From NCBI GenBank assembly GCA_014905825.1, contig JACGCN010000037.1:62001-126000 (forward strand): 64,000 nt of DNA, written 5' to 3'. The translations under genes and the position numbers were made by a program. The notes under the pieces are model-generated. The model was not told where the DNA came from. It searched no databases and saw only the letters and a list, made by a program, of their open reading frames with translations. Positions 1 to 11,476 of the stretch are shown here, piece after piece (within the stretch, counting starts at the first letter, position 1; every line of letters begins with the position of its first letter). The stretch is from Lyophyllum atratum (Eukaryota > Basidiomycota > Agaricomycetes > Agaricales > Lyophyllaceae).

Positions 1-991
1 CCTCGTGCTCAACCGTTACAATGGTACCTTCCCCTCCACCTTTGTCGATACTGGACTGCAATGGTCAGTACCATCTTCCTACACCCGTTTTGATTCCCCC
101 GTGCTAACGTGTGATACCTAAAGGGACGCGCCTAACACGTGGCCCCCTCATCAGTACATTGTGCTCCAAGCCCTGCGCGCTCTCCCCTCTAACATCACGT
201 CCGGACCCCTACCCACGCCCTCTGGCAAGGAGTCTTCCTTCAATCTCATCCCTGAAAACCAGCTCGGGATCAAGGAGTTCCAGCTCCCCGGACAGCCCCT
301 CCACGTCGACGCCAAGGGTACCGTTACTAATGCGACCACCTCGGGACCGGGCGCGGATGTTAACAGGGCGACTGGCACGGTCGTGAATGGAGGCGCTGCG
401 GTGGATGGGGAAGGATGGGGCAAGGCTCTGGAGAGGCAACTTGCGAACCGTTATATGGCGAGCGCGTTCTGCAGTTGGTGAGTGCTTGCGGCGCGCTATG
501 TGACCTTGGAGCTAATGTGGTTGGATCGTAGGCGTGCGACGGGTGGCTCGATTGAGGGTGTCCTCCCGAAGCTTCCGGCTGACCAGCTGAATGTCACCCA
601 AAGCGTCAACAATACCGGAAACGTGCGTCGTAGTCTTCCTTTCCATGTTTGCTTTTGAGTATTGACTTCCCACTCAGATGTTTGAGAAATTCTCAAACCT
701 GGATATCGACTCTGCTGGCCGCGGTGGAGAGTACACTGTCCAGGTAAGCAGGATATTCTTTGTCCTCTTCATGAGTCTCACACATATGTGTAGGCTGGCT
801 TTGGATGGACGAACGGAGTCGCACTCTGGGTCGCCAGTGTTTACGGCGGTGTGCTCGCGGAGCCCCAATGCCCAAATCTCCTCGCTGTTCCTGCGGCGGG
901 TGGGAAAAACGCCGCCGCTGGCCTGGCATGGAACGGCTCGCCCGCTGCCTTGGCGGTCGTTGTGGTGGGCGCTTTGGCGCTACTGCTGTGA
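1..991 (+). CDS. Trehalase (GH37), 3' part, GPI-like tail
   Basis: C-terminal part of an alpha,alpha-trehalase, which hydrolyses trehalose to two glucose molecules. The gene starts upstream of the window. Visible exons are 1-63, 124-477, 532-622, 678-743 and 794-991. Spliced, they give the family signatures TGLQWDAPN, QYIVLQALRALP, an SWRATGG block and the C-terminal glycine-rich GEYTVQAGFGWTNGV, all typical of GH37. After the catalytic domain comes a short Ala/Gly/Asn-rich linker and then a hydrophobic run (AALAVVVVGALALLL) that ends exactly at the stop. That layout is a GPI-attachment signal and suggests a cell-surface acid-type trehalase rather than the cytosolic neutral enzyme. The family call is firm. 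The GPI call is inferred from the tail alone, because the N-terminal signal peptide lies outside the window. Confidence 0.9.
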
Positions 992-2282
992 TCCCAGCGC
1001 CATAACTTAAGTGTTTGGAAGTTGTTGTACTCGAAGAGAAGGACACTGTGTTCAGAATTTACCCTGGATTGTTGTATACCAGCTTGCATAAAGTCGAGCC
1101 AAAACACATCATGAAGATGTACCATATGCATTCATGAGTGAGAGGTTGGAGTCGACCGTCTGACAGGACCTCCGCGCGGGTTTGTTTTCATTCAAATTAG
1201 ATCGACCTCGGACCAGCTCTGCCATCATAACAACGACTATTCAACTTGAAATTTCATGTGCCCCGACATAGGTTCGAAGGATGGTCATGGGAGGATGATC
1301 AGCCGACCCAAGTCCTGTTCCCATGCAGTCTGGCCGCCGCGCCGTATACAATGGACATGACCCCGGAATTAGTGCGGCCATTCCTCAGCTACTTACAACC
1401 CATTCGTCCCAACTTCCTTTTTGATCTATGACCAGTACCACTACAACGTAGTACCCAGTCTTCCTCGATTCTATGTGCCTCGTGTTTCCCCTAGACACTA
1501 TGCTTGCATCACCCATATTGACGACTGCGTTGCCAGTTTCGACATTCGGCCGCACACGTCTCGCGTCTCCAGCTTCTATGTCAGTGAAGCCAAGACTGCC
1601 AAATTTGTCTCACAAAGGCCACCGGCGTGGCACGGGGACGGGGATCCAGCTCTGACGCTTCCACTACATCGCACCTTGTACTGATTTTGGACGATGGCTT
1701 CAAGACTAGCAAGATCGAGAGACCAGGAGCTTCGGGTACCTTGAGATCTCGATTCGACGGAGCAAAGGGAACGCGGGGCAAGCATATATAGCTTGTGATA
1801 TCGCGTTCCTGAGGAAATCTTGCCTCCAAAAGGCTTCTTTCCCCGCAACCCCGCCCACGAACTCGGACTCGGATCACGCAAGGACCTTTGTCGATCCGAT
1901 GACCAAAATCACAGTTGGATGCGCTTTCTGAAGAGGCTTTCAGCAACGGTCACACTTTTTTTGGACCCCAAGGCACTTGTTCAGGGCTTTCCTTGCAAAA
2001 GCCGGAAGCCATGATACCGGCATTGGTGGAATATCGTCACTTGCGCAGCATCGCGCGATTCTGCGATGTCTGGTGAGATGTTTCGAAGAACATGACTGAT
2101 CTATCGCCGTGGTTGTTGCCGTGTGGTACTGCGAGCCCGTGATGTGTTTCCCCATGGTGAACTAGGGGCTCGACACTCATGGGACGACTTCTTCTCTTGG
2201 TGCTCTTGGTGCTCTACTATATAGTAGTCGGGTTTCGCGACCTTCGAGTTCGAGTTCGATCGGCCAACTTTCGAACCTTAGG
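992..2282. other. Intergenic, no gene recognised
   Basis: About 1.3 kb between the trehalase stop and the first esterase start. The open frames are short, overlap on both strands and show no motif or exon pattern I can support. The right end carries a TATA element for the esterase. Confidence 0.5.
2214..2227 (+). promoter_or_regulatory. TATA box inside a 14-bp palindrome
   Basis: The sequence CTACTATATAGTAG is a perfect palindrome centred on TATATA, about 60 bases upstream of the esterase ATG. This is the expected position for a TATA box of a strongly expressed secreted enzyme. Confidence 0.5.
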
Positions 2283-4720
2283 ATGATGTTGTTCCCCATC
2301 TTCATCCTCCTAGGCGTCTGGGCCAGTGTCGTGAATGCAGCTCCTCTGGTAGCGCCGACCGTCCAGCTGGATAGCGCGACCGTCACTGGGACAAACGCGG
2401 GTCGCGTGTCGAAGTTTTTAGGCATTCCGTTTGCCAAACCCCCGTAAGCTTGCTTCTTGCTGGACTTCGTGAATTCCATAGACTCACTTCGTTTCAAGAA
2501 CAGGTGATCTTCGCTTTCGTTTACCCCAGCCAATTCCTGCGTATACTGGAAGCGTCTCCGCAACGTCGTTTGGCCTGTCGTGCCCACAGCAGGCGATCAC
2601 CCTTCCCATTTTGACGGGTTTGGCGGCAGAAGCAGTGGACTACATCGTCAACTCCATATTCGGCCTTGTCTTCCCAGACTCCGAGGACTGTACGCGACTT
2701 GTCCCTTCTCTGGGCTCCGAACAGATATCTCACGAAACAAAATACAGGTCTTACTGTCAACGTTGTCAAACCAGCGAGCGCTACACCGACATCCAAGCTT
2801 CCTGTGATTGTGGTATGTAAGCACTGCCTCAATCCGTGGTATCTGAAGACTGATTCTTCAACTTCCATACGTAGTGGATATTTGGAGGTAGTAATTGATT
2901 TTGTTCCGTTCAATCTATACTGATGCGTTTTGAAGGTGGCTTCGAACTTGGAGGCACCTCGATGTAAGTCCTTGTATTCTGTAGTGATCCCGGGCTCACG
3001 CTTACTCCGTTTATCCATAGGTACGATGGAGGTGTCATCGTCGATCGCTCAATTGCTCTTGGTACTCCCGCCATCTATGTGAGCATGAATTATAGGTAAT
3101 TTACTAACTTATTATTCTTGGATCAGCATAACTTGACGCCGAATATATCTGTAGGGTGACCGGTGGGTCCTCTTCTTGACATAATCGCATACTTTTTTGA
3201 ACCCAGGTGCTCTATAAGGCTTTGGTTTCCTCGGTGGTCAGGAGGTCAAGGATGCTGGTGTTGGGAACCTGGGACTGCAAGATCGTAAGCCCTATTACCT
3301 CCTGGCACAGATTGAATTAATGTAATTCTACTTGCGCAGAACGCCAGGCTCTGCGATGGGTGCAGAAGTACATCGGCGCATTCGGCGGAGATCCTACGAA
3401 GGTGACAATGTAAGCAGAGCAAACAACATCAACGATAATGGCTTAATTTCGCATTTACTTATTTCAGCTGGGGCGAATCTGCAGGCGCGATTTCCGTATC
3501 TCTACAAATGGTGGCGAACAATGGGAATTCCGAAGGTCTTTTCCGAGCTGGATTCATGCAATCGGGATCCCCAATCCCTGTCGCAGACATTACGCATGGA
3601 CAGAAGTACTATGATGCGGTGGTGTCAAAGTCTGGATGTTCTGGCACTGCCGACACTCTGGCCTGTCTTCGGACAGTTCCATATAAGAATCTTAAGGCAG
3701 CCATAAATCAATCTCCCGGAATATTTTCCTATCAGGTTCGAGGGGTATTTTCTTCCCCATTTCACATCCACTCACTCACTCCGTACCATAGTCATTGAGT
3801 CTTGCTTGGCTCCCTCGCGCCGACGGGATTTTTTTGACAGACAATCCGCAGAAACTGGTACAGCAAGGCAAGGTTGCGAATATTCCCTTTATCACAGGTG
3901 CGTATCCTTACCCGCCCTCATGCTGTTATGATAGTGATTTTAGTGATTTCTCGTAGGGGATTGTGATGATGAAGGCACTCTTTTCTCCCTTTCGACTTTG
4001 AACATCACGTATGTCATCCATCTCCGACTTTCCAGCATTTCTTGTATAAACTCTTGATTCGTTGACCAGCACGGAGGCCAAATTGAAGACCTATTTGAAG
4101 AATACTTTCCTTCCCGGCGTCCCAGATGCTGACCTTGACAAATTGCTTGACCTATACTCCGGGGATATCACGCAGGGCTCTCCGTTCAATACTGGCATTC
4201 TCAATGTCCTCACACCGCAGTTCAAACGGATTGCTGCTTTCATGGGAGACGGTGTTTTCCAAGCTCCTAGGAGGTTCTTCCTTGATCAACGTTCTGGCAA
4301 ACAGAATACATGGGCCTTTGGTAGGTCCTCTCCTGCCTCATGGCGTTCCATCAATATTCACCGCAATCATGTACAGTGAGCAAGCGTCTGAAGGCTTTAC
4401 CTGTTTTGGGATCGGTCAGTTTCCCCCTCTTAAAATAGCAAGAAAGAGGTTTTGACCGCCTATTCTGCCTTTAGGTCCACGCATCGGACATTCTGAATGT
4501 ATACGGCGGTGGTGGCATGGCAGATTATCTCATCCGCTTTGCCGCCAACCTTGATCCAAATCCGAAGTCCAGCACACCATGGCCGAAGTATACGACCGCG
4601 ACACGCAAACTTATGACGTTCACCGATGGGATTTTCGATGACGAGGTTATCACGACGGATACATACAGGAAGGAGGCGATGGCATTCTTGACGAACGTCA
4701 CACTGGCGCATCCTATTTAA
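2283..4720 (+). CDS. Secreted carboxylesterase/lipase type B, copy 1
   Basis: Alpha/beta-hydrolase of the carboxylesterase type B family (Candida rugosa lipase-like), likely secreted. My model has 15 exons and encodes 545 aa: 2283-2443, 2499-2689, 2748-2812, 2875-2887, 2936-2963, 3021-3095, 3155-3162, 3219-3284, 3340-3409, 3468-3735, 3792-3897, 3957-4008, 4070-4320, 4377-4414, 4475-4720. It starts with a hydrophobic signal peptide (MMLFPIFILLGVWASVVNA). The nucleophile elbow is WGESAGA, the acid lies in GDCDDEGTLFS, and the likely catalytic histidine is in VHASDILNVYGGGG near the C terminus. The oxyanion loop is IFGGGFELGG. Copy 2 downstream has the same exon plan except that here an extra intron creates an 8-nt exon (GGTGACCG). 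Substrate cannot be told from sequence; lipase or sterol esterase are the usual fungal roles. Confidence 0.92.
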
Positions 4721-5661
4721 TTAGTCCCTTATCTTTTTGGGTTTCAATGTAAATTGATGAGCATATTTACAGCAAGGAGAGCAAGGAGGGCGGCCCACAA
4801 GCTTGTAATGTTGCTGACGATTGGCGTCCAAGAGGATGAGCGCGGCTCAACGCCGGACGGTCCGGGACCGTTGCGACGTCGCGTAGTGAGACACGTGATT
4901 ACGACTACCGTTCGAGTCCCAGCCTTTCATTGTTTCAACTTCGACTTTGCTTCGACTTGCTCTTCTCCACACTAAGGCATCAAAGCCAGAGCGAAATTAA
5001 CTTAACACCAAGTTCCTGTAGAGTCTCAAAGGTAAGCGTAGGACGAACTGAAGCCACCCAATATATCATGTATCAACAGGCAGCGACGAACTTTCGTTTC
5101 GATCGCCAGGACACGGCTACAGTCCCAGCATGATGAGGCTGAGCATCACACGACTAGGTCAAAAAGAGTTATTTCTGGAAACCCTGGGCCGGCCGCCATT
5201 TCTATAGGTCTCTTGGGACATTACTATGGCAAATCCTCGCCCTGAGGGTAGCACGACACAAAACGTGAAAACCACCAGCCTGTGATTCCTGGAGAAAACC
5301 ATAACCGATGTATAGAATACTATATAACCTCATATCATCGATGAGATGATCAAAATCCTGGCCCCATGATCGTAGCAAGAAGACTTCTACGGGTCCGACA
5401 ACGCTTACGGTTCCCAAAAGGATTGTCCGGTACCTTGATTCAACAATTTTGACATTCCTCATGATGCTCCTCGAAGTTTTGGTGAGAAATCTCTTTCTCA
5501 TGATGTATGTTTTAAAGGAGACCGCGTGCTTCACTTTCTCGTGACGAGAACATGGCCATCCTTGTGTCGCCAAATTATATGTTCCACTGGGTATAAATGG
5601 ACGGCGTATGACGATCTTCATCTTCAGGCCCACGGCTAGTTGAGTGAGCTTTGACGTCAAG
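4721..5661. other. Spacer between the two esterase genes
   Basis: About 940 bases with no gene recognised. The long minus-strand frame reaching into the next gene is the antisense shadow of esterase copy 2 exon 1. A TATA element sits at the right end. Confidence 0.5.
5592..5597 (+). promoter_or_regulatory. TATA box of esterase copy 2
   Basis: TATAAA 65 to 70 bases upstream of the esterase copy 2 ATG, at nearly the same distance as the TATA element of copy 1. Confidence 0.5.
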
Positions 5662-7982
5662 ATGCGATATCTTGCGCTGCTCCTCCTTCCTCTCTGCACT
5701 CGCTCTATCGCCGGTGCTGCCCTTGACACGGCCTCTGTCCAGCTCGACAGCGCGACTGTCACAGGCACAACTTCAGGCTTGTCTTCGAAATTCTTAGGCA
5801 TCCCTTTCGCGAAACCACCGTGAGCATAGATCCAGCAACACTCCTTACGACGCTAAGTCACATTTATTTATCACACAAGGATCGGAGACCTCCGATTTCG
5901 TCTGCCACAGCCAATCCCTGCTTATGCCGCAAGCTTCGCTGCTACGTCGTATGGACTTTCCTGTCCACAGCAATCTGTAACACTTCCAATTGTGTCGGGA
6001 TTGGTAGCTGATGCCGTGGACTACATCGTGAATTCGATCTATGGCGTGGCGTTTCCAGATTCTGAAGATTGTGGGTATCAGAAGAATATCAGATTTGGCC
6101 ACCTTTATGACATGATTTGCATGCTATGGTAGGTTTGACTCTTAACGTGGTGAAGCCTGCTACTGCTACACCGAGCTCGAAGCTCCCCGTCGTTGTAGTA
6201 CGTTTAGTTTCTTTCCAGCATGTCTGATCTGATGTCTGATGCTAATTACAGTGGATATTTGGAGGTTGACCAGCATCCCTTTCCTCTTTTGAATCATTCT
6301 GATGCGCATTTCAAGGTGGTTTTGAGCTCGGTGGAACCTCGCTGTATGTTGGGTCGACTATCCACGTGTCCACTGGCTGATATATTGTCATCAGGTACGA
6401 CGGAGGAGTCATCGTAGACCGTTCAGTAGAGCTTGGCTCGCCGGTCATCTACGTGAGCATGAACTATAGGTATGCTTATCCAGTTGCACACCTGTTCACA
6501 CCTTGACTTATTCTACGCAGAGTCACAGGCTTTGGATTCCTTGCGAGTAAAGAAGTCAAAGACGCAGGTGTTGGGAACCTTGGCTTGCAAGACCGTGAGA
6601 TTCATGCCTTGTAAGTCATCAATTCAATTAACGCATTATTTGCAGAGCGAGAGGCCTTGAGATGGGTCCAGAAATATATCGGCGCTTTCGGCGGTGATCC
6701 CAGCAAAGTGACAATGTATGTACCACGCATTTAAAACCTCATTCACTTATACTCACAAACACCTCGTAGTTGGGGCGAATCTGCAGGTGCTATATCAGTG
6801 TCCTTACACATGATAGCGAACAACGGCAACACAGAGGGGCTCTTCCGCGCAGGATTCATGCAATCTGGATCCCCGATCCCAGTTGGAGGTATCGAAAACG
6901 GACAGAAATATTACGATGCACTTGTCTCCCAAACCGGATGTTCTGGCTCGTCTGACACTCTTGCCTGTCTCCGAACTGTACCGTACGCGACGCTAAAAGC
7001 TGCCATCAACCGCTCTCCGAACATTTTCTCTTATCAGGTTGGACTTTGCCTTTCACGCTCTGCTATGTGGACTCATAACCTCCTAGTCCCTGAGTCTCGC
7101 CTGGCTTCCGCGGGCAGACGGTGTTTTCTTGACTGACAATCCTCAGAAGTTGGTGCAGCAGGGCAAAGTTGCGAACATCCCTTTCATAACGGGTATGATG
7201 TGCTTGAACTCGTCAGATTATGAGTCTCATATATGTGACAAGGCGATTGCGATGATGAAGGGACCCTCTTTTCCCTTTCCACTTTGAACATCACGTCTGT
7301 CCCTTCACTCTATGGTTGCCGCGTTTGTTGACACCTCTATGCAGGACCGAAGCACAACTAAAGACATATATCCAGACTGTTTTCCTCCCTGGAGTTCCTA
7401 CGGCTGATATCAACACGCTCGCCGACCTCTACCCGGGTGATATCACACAAGGATCTCCATACGATACTGGGATTTTAAATGCTTTAACACCGCAAAACAA
7501 ACGAATCGCATCTTTCCAAGGAGACGGTGTGTTCCAAGCTCCTCGAAGATTCTTCCTCCAACAACGGTCCGGAAAACAAAATACTTGGGCTTTCTGTGAG
7601 TGTGCCTTTGCTTGGAGCGACAGGGACTAAGTTCCTCTTCAGTGAGTAAGCGTCTCAAAGCTTTACCCGCTCTGGGATCGGTGAGAATGCTAGGCATACA
7701 ACACCTCTTCCACCATCTGAGAGATTTACTGTATTTTAGGTCCACGGCTCCGATATTCTTAATGTCTATGGCGGAGGAGGCATGGCGGACTATCTCATCC
7801 GCTTCGCCACCACCCTCGACCCGAACAGCAAATTTGGCCTTCAATGGCCCAAGTACAGCGTCGCCTCTCCGAAACTTCTTACTTTCCTCGACGGTCTTAT
7901 CCCTGTGACGATCACGGACGACACGTACAGGAAAGAGGCAATGACTTTCTTGACGAACGTCACACTTGCTCATCCAATTTAG
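5662..7982 (+). CDS. Secreted carboxylesterase/lipase type B, copy 2
   Basis: Tandem paralogue of the preceding esterase, 543 aa from 14 exons: 5662-5819, 5880-6070, 6133-6197, 6252-6264, 6316-6343, 6395-6469, 6521-6594, 6646-6715, 6770-7037, 7087-7192, 7243-7294, 7345-7595, 7643-7680, 7740-7982. Signal peptide MRYLALLLLPLCTRSIAG. Catalytic elements are conserved: IFGGGFELGG oxyanion loop, WGESAGA nucleophile, GDCDDEGTLFS acid, VHGSDILNVYGGGG histidine. Intron positions match copy 1 except that VTGFGFLA lies in one exon. Both genes end in the same TLAHPI tail, so the duplication covered the whole gene. It is likely secreted and acts on lipid esters; the exact substrate is unknown. Confidence 0.92.
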
Positions 7983-8194
7983 TACCTTGGCCGGTTTCAC
8001 TTTCAGTTAAGTTATCAGCCTCTCGGCATTCTTGCAGTTCAATGCCTTGTTGTATACCGAGTACAATATATATATCAAATTCAGGTGCGGGAAGTTCGAT
8101 TTTGGTATTACGCCAGTAATCACGGAGGGCAGCATGTTTGACCTCCTGTCTATGCCCCGCTGCTCTTCGTTCTTTTCGTTTCTTACGAAAGCAC

Positions 8195-8590
8195 CAGACG
8201 TACTGTAACTACGCCATCAAGGGCGCTAGTCAGTTCCAAGGCGGCAGGCACCTTCGTCCACAGCATTTGGTGCGTCCTGTGCACGCTGAAAGCCACCATC
8301 GACCGCTCTCCCAATACATATCCGAATCGAGGCTCTTGGAATCACATCATATAGATCGCAGATCGGCGGGGTAGGGGACCATTGCATCTTGCTTCGTCGC
8401 CCAACTGCGGGACATTCTTTGCCGACACACCCGGCGAAGTCTCCTCAGTCTGGGCAAATTGCGACTGTCTTCTCGTTCCTCATATTCCTGATGAATGTTT
8501 GCGAGCATCGCCTCAGGTTAAAGGCAAGTTGTATAAGAAAGAAGGAAAACCTTCTCACTCACCAATCTTCGAGATGTCACACCCGCAGTG
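8195..8590 (+). pseudogene. Decayed third esterase copy (internal fragment)
   Basis: Immediately downstream of copy 2, three short stretches match its exons 9 to 11 in order and orientation. They are the block reading LKATIDRSPNT (compare LKAAINRSPNI), a stretch matching TDNPQKLVQQGKVA at nucleotide level around GGGCAAATTGCGA, and a stretch matching EGTLFSLSTLNIT near position 8550. Frames are broken between blocks, splice sites are lost and no catalytic serine remains. I read it as a degenerate relic of a third tandem gene. Alignment by eye only, so the ends are approximate. Confidence 0.5.
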
Positions 8591-9319
8591 ATCGTAAGTG
8601 GCCTTTTTTGTACACTTCAGGACCTGGAGGGATGCATAATATTAACATGCACGTCAAGACCGGCCACGGGATCGGTAATCTAGCCACTGACCGGTGCCCC
8701 GCCTCGCTGCCAACGAGCATTGAGAGGCAATTAGACATTGCGGGGTTCCCCATCCGGCAGTCCCGGCGGGAACGCATCGTAAGCTTCCACATATTCCGAG
8801 TGGTCTGGTGAACGACTCGGAGGCGTTGACGTTCGAGGAGACATTGTATGGGAACTTCCGCTGCCGTAGGGGACGGGACAGCGATTGTTTTGGTTCGGTA
8901 AGTTGTTCAACTCTATCCATGGAAGACCTTGTCGATTGCGGTGCAAGACGCTCGAATCGGAATTAGTTTCCTAATTGGTTCAAGGACGACTACGTCACCT
9001 TTATCGTTGACAGTGACAAAAATAATAGACCATGAGAAAAGAACGGCGGAAGCCTATGTCGCTTTGAACTGGGTCAGTTTGTACGACCTGACATGTATGC
9101 TGCGCCTCTCACACGAGTAGCTCAATAATCTTGGTCCGGAGTTTGTGATCATGAGTCCAAACTAATTCTTTGAATCCTTTCGCATTGGTGTGGGGCGGTA
9201 ATACAAGTGTCTCCATTAACGTACCAAAAGTATTCTATCTAGTAGATATAGTTCTCTAAGTGAGTAAGTGAGGGGGGGGGGGGAAGCGGTGGCAAGCACA
9301 ACAACAGCGGCAAGTGCAA
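8591..9319. other. Intergenic, no gene; poly-G run
   Basis: No coding pattern recognised. A run of 12 G lies at 9272-9283, in the 3' flank of MSP1, where it would read as C in that transcript. Confidence 0.4.
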
Positions 9320-10843
9320 TCAATCTAACCGAGTCTCATCATACTCGGCTGGCGGTAACTGACTTGTCCCGTCATGCGCAAAGAAATCTTCGAGCGTCAA
9401 TGGTCGGAGGTCAAAGCCCTGTTATCGCATTCATGAGTTCTCCGTCATTGAAAAATGCAAGGAAAGACAGTTACCTCTATCTGGCCCTTTTCTAGGAGCT
9501 CTTCATTCTGTGCAGCACTCCTCATATATTCGCGCACGGGAACCATAGCAGCGTTACGACACATCTCCTTCAGGTCCGAGCCGGAGTGGCCTTCAGACAG
9601 CTCTGCGAGGGAGGTCATCGGGAAGTCGGGCGCGAGCTGGGTGTCCTTTAGCATCTGCATATGAGAGGGGATGAGTATGACTATTGGTGATTGGAAGTGA
9701 AAAAACACGAACGAGGGAAAGGATCTTCAACCGCTGGTCATAGTTGGGCAGTTGTATGGCGAATCGCTTGGGCATGCGCCGAAGAATCGCAGCGTCGATG
9801 TCGTTTGGTCTATTCGTCGCTCCAAGGACTAGTATACGGTCTGAAGCGGAAAGCAGGCCGTCCCATAGGCTAAACACACCAAGCCAGGTTAATAATGTAC
9901 ACGTAGAGTTAAATAACACCTCTGGACTCACGTCATGAACTCAGCCTTCATCATGCCCGTCACCTCATGGTCGCCTTTCGTCCGCTCCCTCAAGAACGAG
10001 TCAATTTCGTCAATGAAAATGATACTCGGTTGTGTCTTCCGCGCTAGGCTGAACAGACCCGCTACCAGTTTGTTCGACTCGCCGTACCACTTGTTCGTGA
10101 GGACAGATGCAGCAATGTTGATGAAGGTCGCGCCGGACTCCTTTGCCAGTGCTTTTGCAAGCATGGTCTTGCCACACCCTGGGGGGCCGAAGAGGAGCAC
10201 GCCCTTTGGCGCACCTAGGAGGGAGGAAGAGGAGGTGAAGAGGTTGGGGTATAGAAGGGGATAGATGATGGATTCGCGGAGGGAGGAGATGATGGGGTCG
10301 AGGCCGCCAATGTCTGGAGTCCGGCGGGGTCAACCTCGTAGGTTCGGGGAGATGGGCAGAGGCAACGCACCACTAAATCGGATATGTATATCGTCTGGAT
10401 GTATCACTTCGTTCGCAACGGTCCCTGTTGGGAAACGGAGGTTTGAAAGGGATGACAGTAGTAATGCGGTGGAGCGTACTTTCATATTCGTCGAGTTTGA
10501 GGCCCGAGTGACCTAATCGCTTCAACGCCTCCAGCTGTTTGGCCTTGACATCCTCTTTCTTATCGGGTGACACGCTATCGAGAACCCACTAGACACGAGA
10601 ATCTCTTTAACGAGAAGGCCAGAAAGCGTGTAATTTCATTATGCTTACCCGCATGGTATAGTAAAGCGCTGCCTTGTATGTAAGTTTAGCGTGGCATATG
10701 GAAGGCGAATTGAGAACACACTTGAGAGGCGAGAAAGAGTGCAACTAAAGGATAGAACAGAAGTTGAGTATTCCTAGATCGACATGCTTCGGCTCGGCGA
10801 ACTCACCGTCGAGCATGGCTCGTTTCGTGCTGCTTGTCACCAT
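9320..10843 (-). CDS. MSP1: Msp1/ATAD1 outer-membrane AAA ATPase
   Basis: Membrane-anchored AAA extractase that pulls mistargeted tail-anchored proteins out of the mitochondrial outer membrane. Nine exons, 354 aa (yeast Msp1 is 362): 10807-10843, 10722-10744, 10649-10672, 10480-10588, 10371-10424, 9932-10313, 9713-9869, 9475-9654, 9320-9418. The N terminus has a short transmembrane stretch ([15 protein letters not shown]), then a linker, DIGGLD, Walker A GPPGCGKT, Walker B IIFIDEID, the sensor/arginine-finger part [21 protein letters not shown] and the C-terminal LTLEDF segment. The three first exons are only 37, 23 and 24 nt. The start is the first ATG before the transmembrane segment. Very similar to fungal Msp1; little doubt. 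Confidence 0.95.
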
Positions 10844-11476
10844 GATGAATCCCGCTTTCCGTCCAATTTATGCAGGAAGTTATGACAATGCCTCGTATCC
10901 TGGATGTAGTGGAAGGAGAAGTATGGCGGAGGCTTGAGCTCACTGAAAATTGAGCGGTTGCGGTTTGCGGTCAAGCTTTAATTTCGACGCGTCACATAAT
11001 GGTCACGTCACCTTTTCATGTGAAAAGGTGTGAACTCAGAACTTCGAGGAAGTGTCGAGGTGAGGAATACGAGTAAACCTTCATTCAAACTACGTAGCGA
11101 CTGCAAATAACGGAGGATAGCGAAGTGGGTAAACATGAAAACAAGGTGTCGGAGAAGAAACGATGAAGATGCGACAAAACATTGCGACGACGATAACAGA
11201 GATAGAGAAATATAATACGGTAGGGGTATTCAAGATCGCTAATAACTATGACTTGTTGGGCCAAGGATATCCTGATCAAGGCGAAGACTATTGACCACTC
11301 TCTCCACGAGGAGGCTGGAGCTGTTCTTGGAGGGTGTGACCGGGAGGCTAAGATGATGCGCACGTACTTGACAAAATAGCAGTAGGTCATTCTATGGGGA
11401 AAGGATGATGTAACGACGCGGCAGTGCTAGCCAGCAAAATCAGATAGGAGGCTGCTCAATGCCGATGATGGCATGC
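10844..11476. other. Intergenic, no gene recognised
   Basis: Lies between the MSP1 start and the 3' end of the small membrane-protein gene. It must hold the MSP1 promoter. The open frames show no supportable coding pattern. Confidence 0.4.

Noticed and set aside
1581..1946. 121-codon minus-strand open frame upstream of the esterases
   Set aside because: Overlaps other frames on both strands, has low-complexity Arg/Gly content and no recognisable domain or splicing pattern.
3201..3219. Nearer CAG acceptor in esterase copy 1
   Set aside because: Using it brings an in-frame TAA before the conserved GFGF block; the downstream AAG acceptor restores it.
4900..4935. GTTCGAGTCCC, resembling a tRNA T-arm
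   Set aside because: No matching stem on either side and no D- or anticodon arm at the right distance.
5202..5801. 199-codon minus-strand open frame
   Set aside because: Its end is antisense to esterase copy 2 exon 1 and the rest lies in the spacer. No motif, no start context and no exon partners.
9272..9283. Poly-G run as a structural element
   Set aside because: A lone homopolymer of 12 G without further G-tracts around it; no quadruplex pattern I could support.
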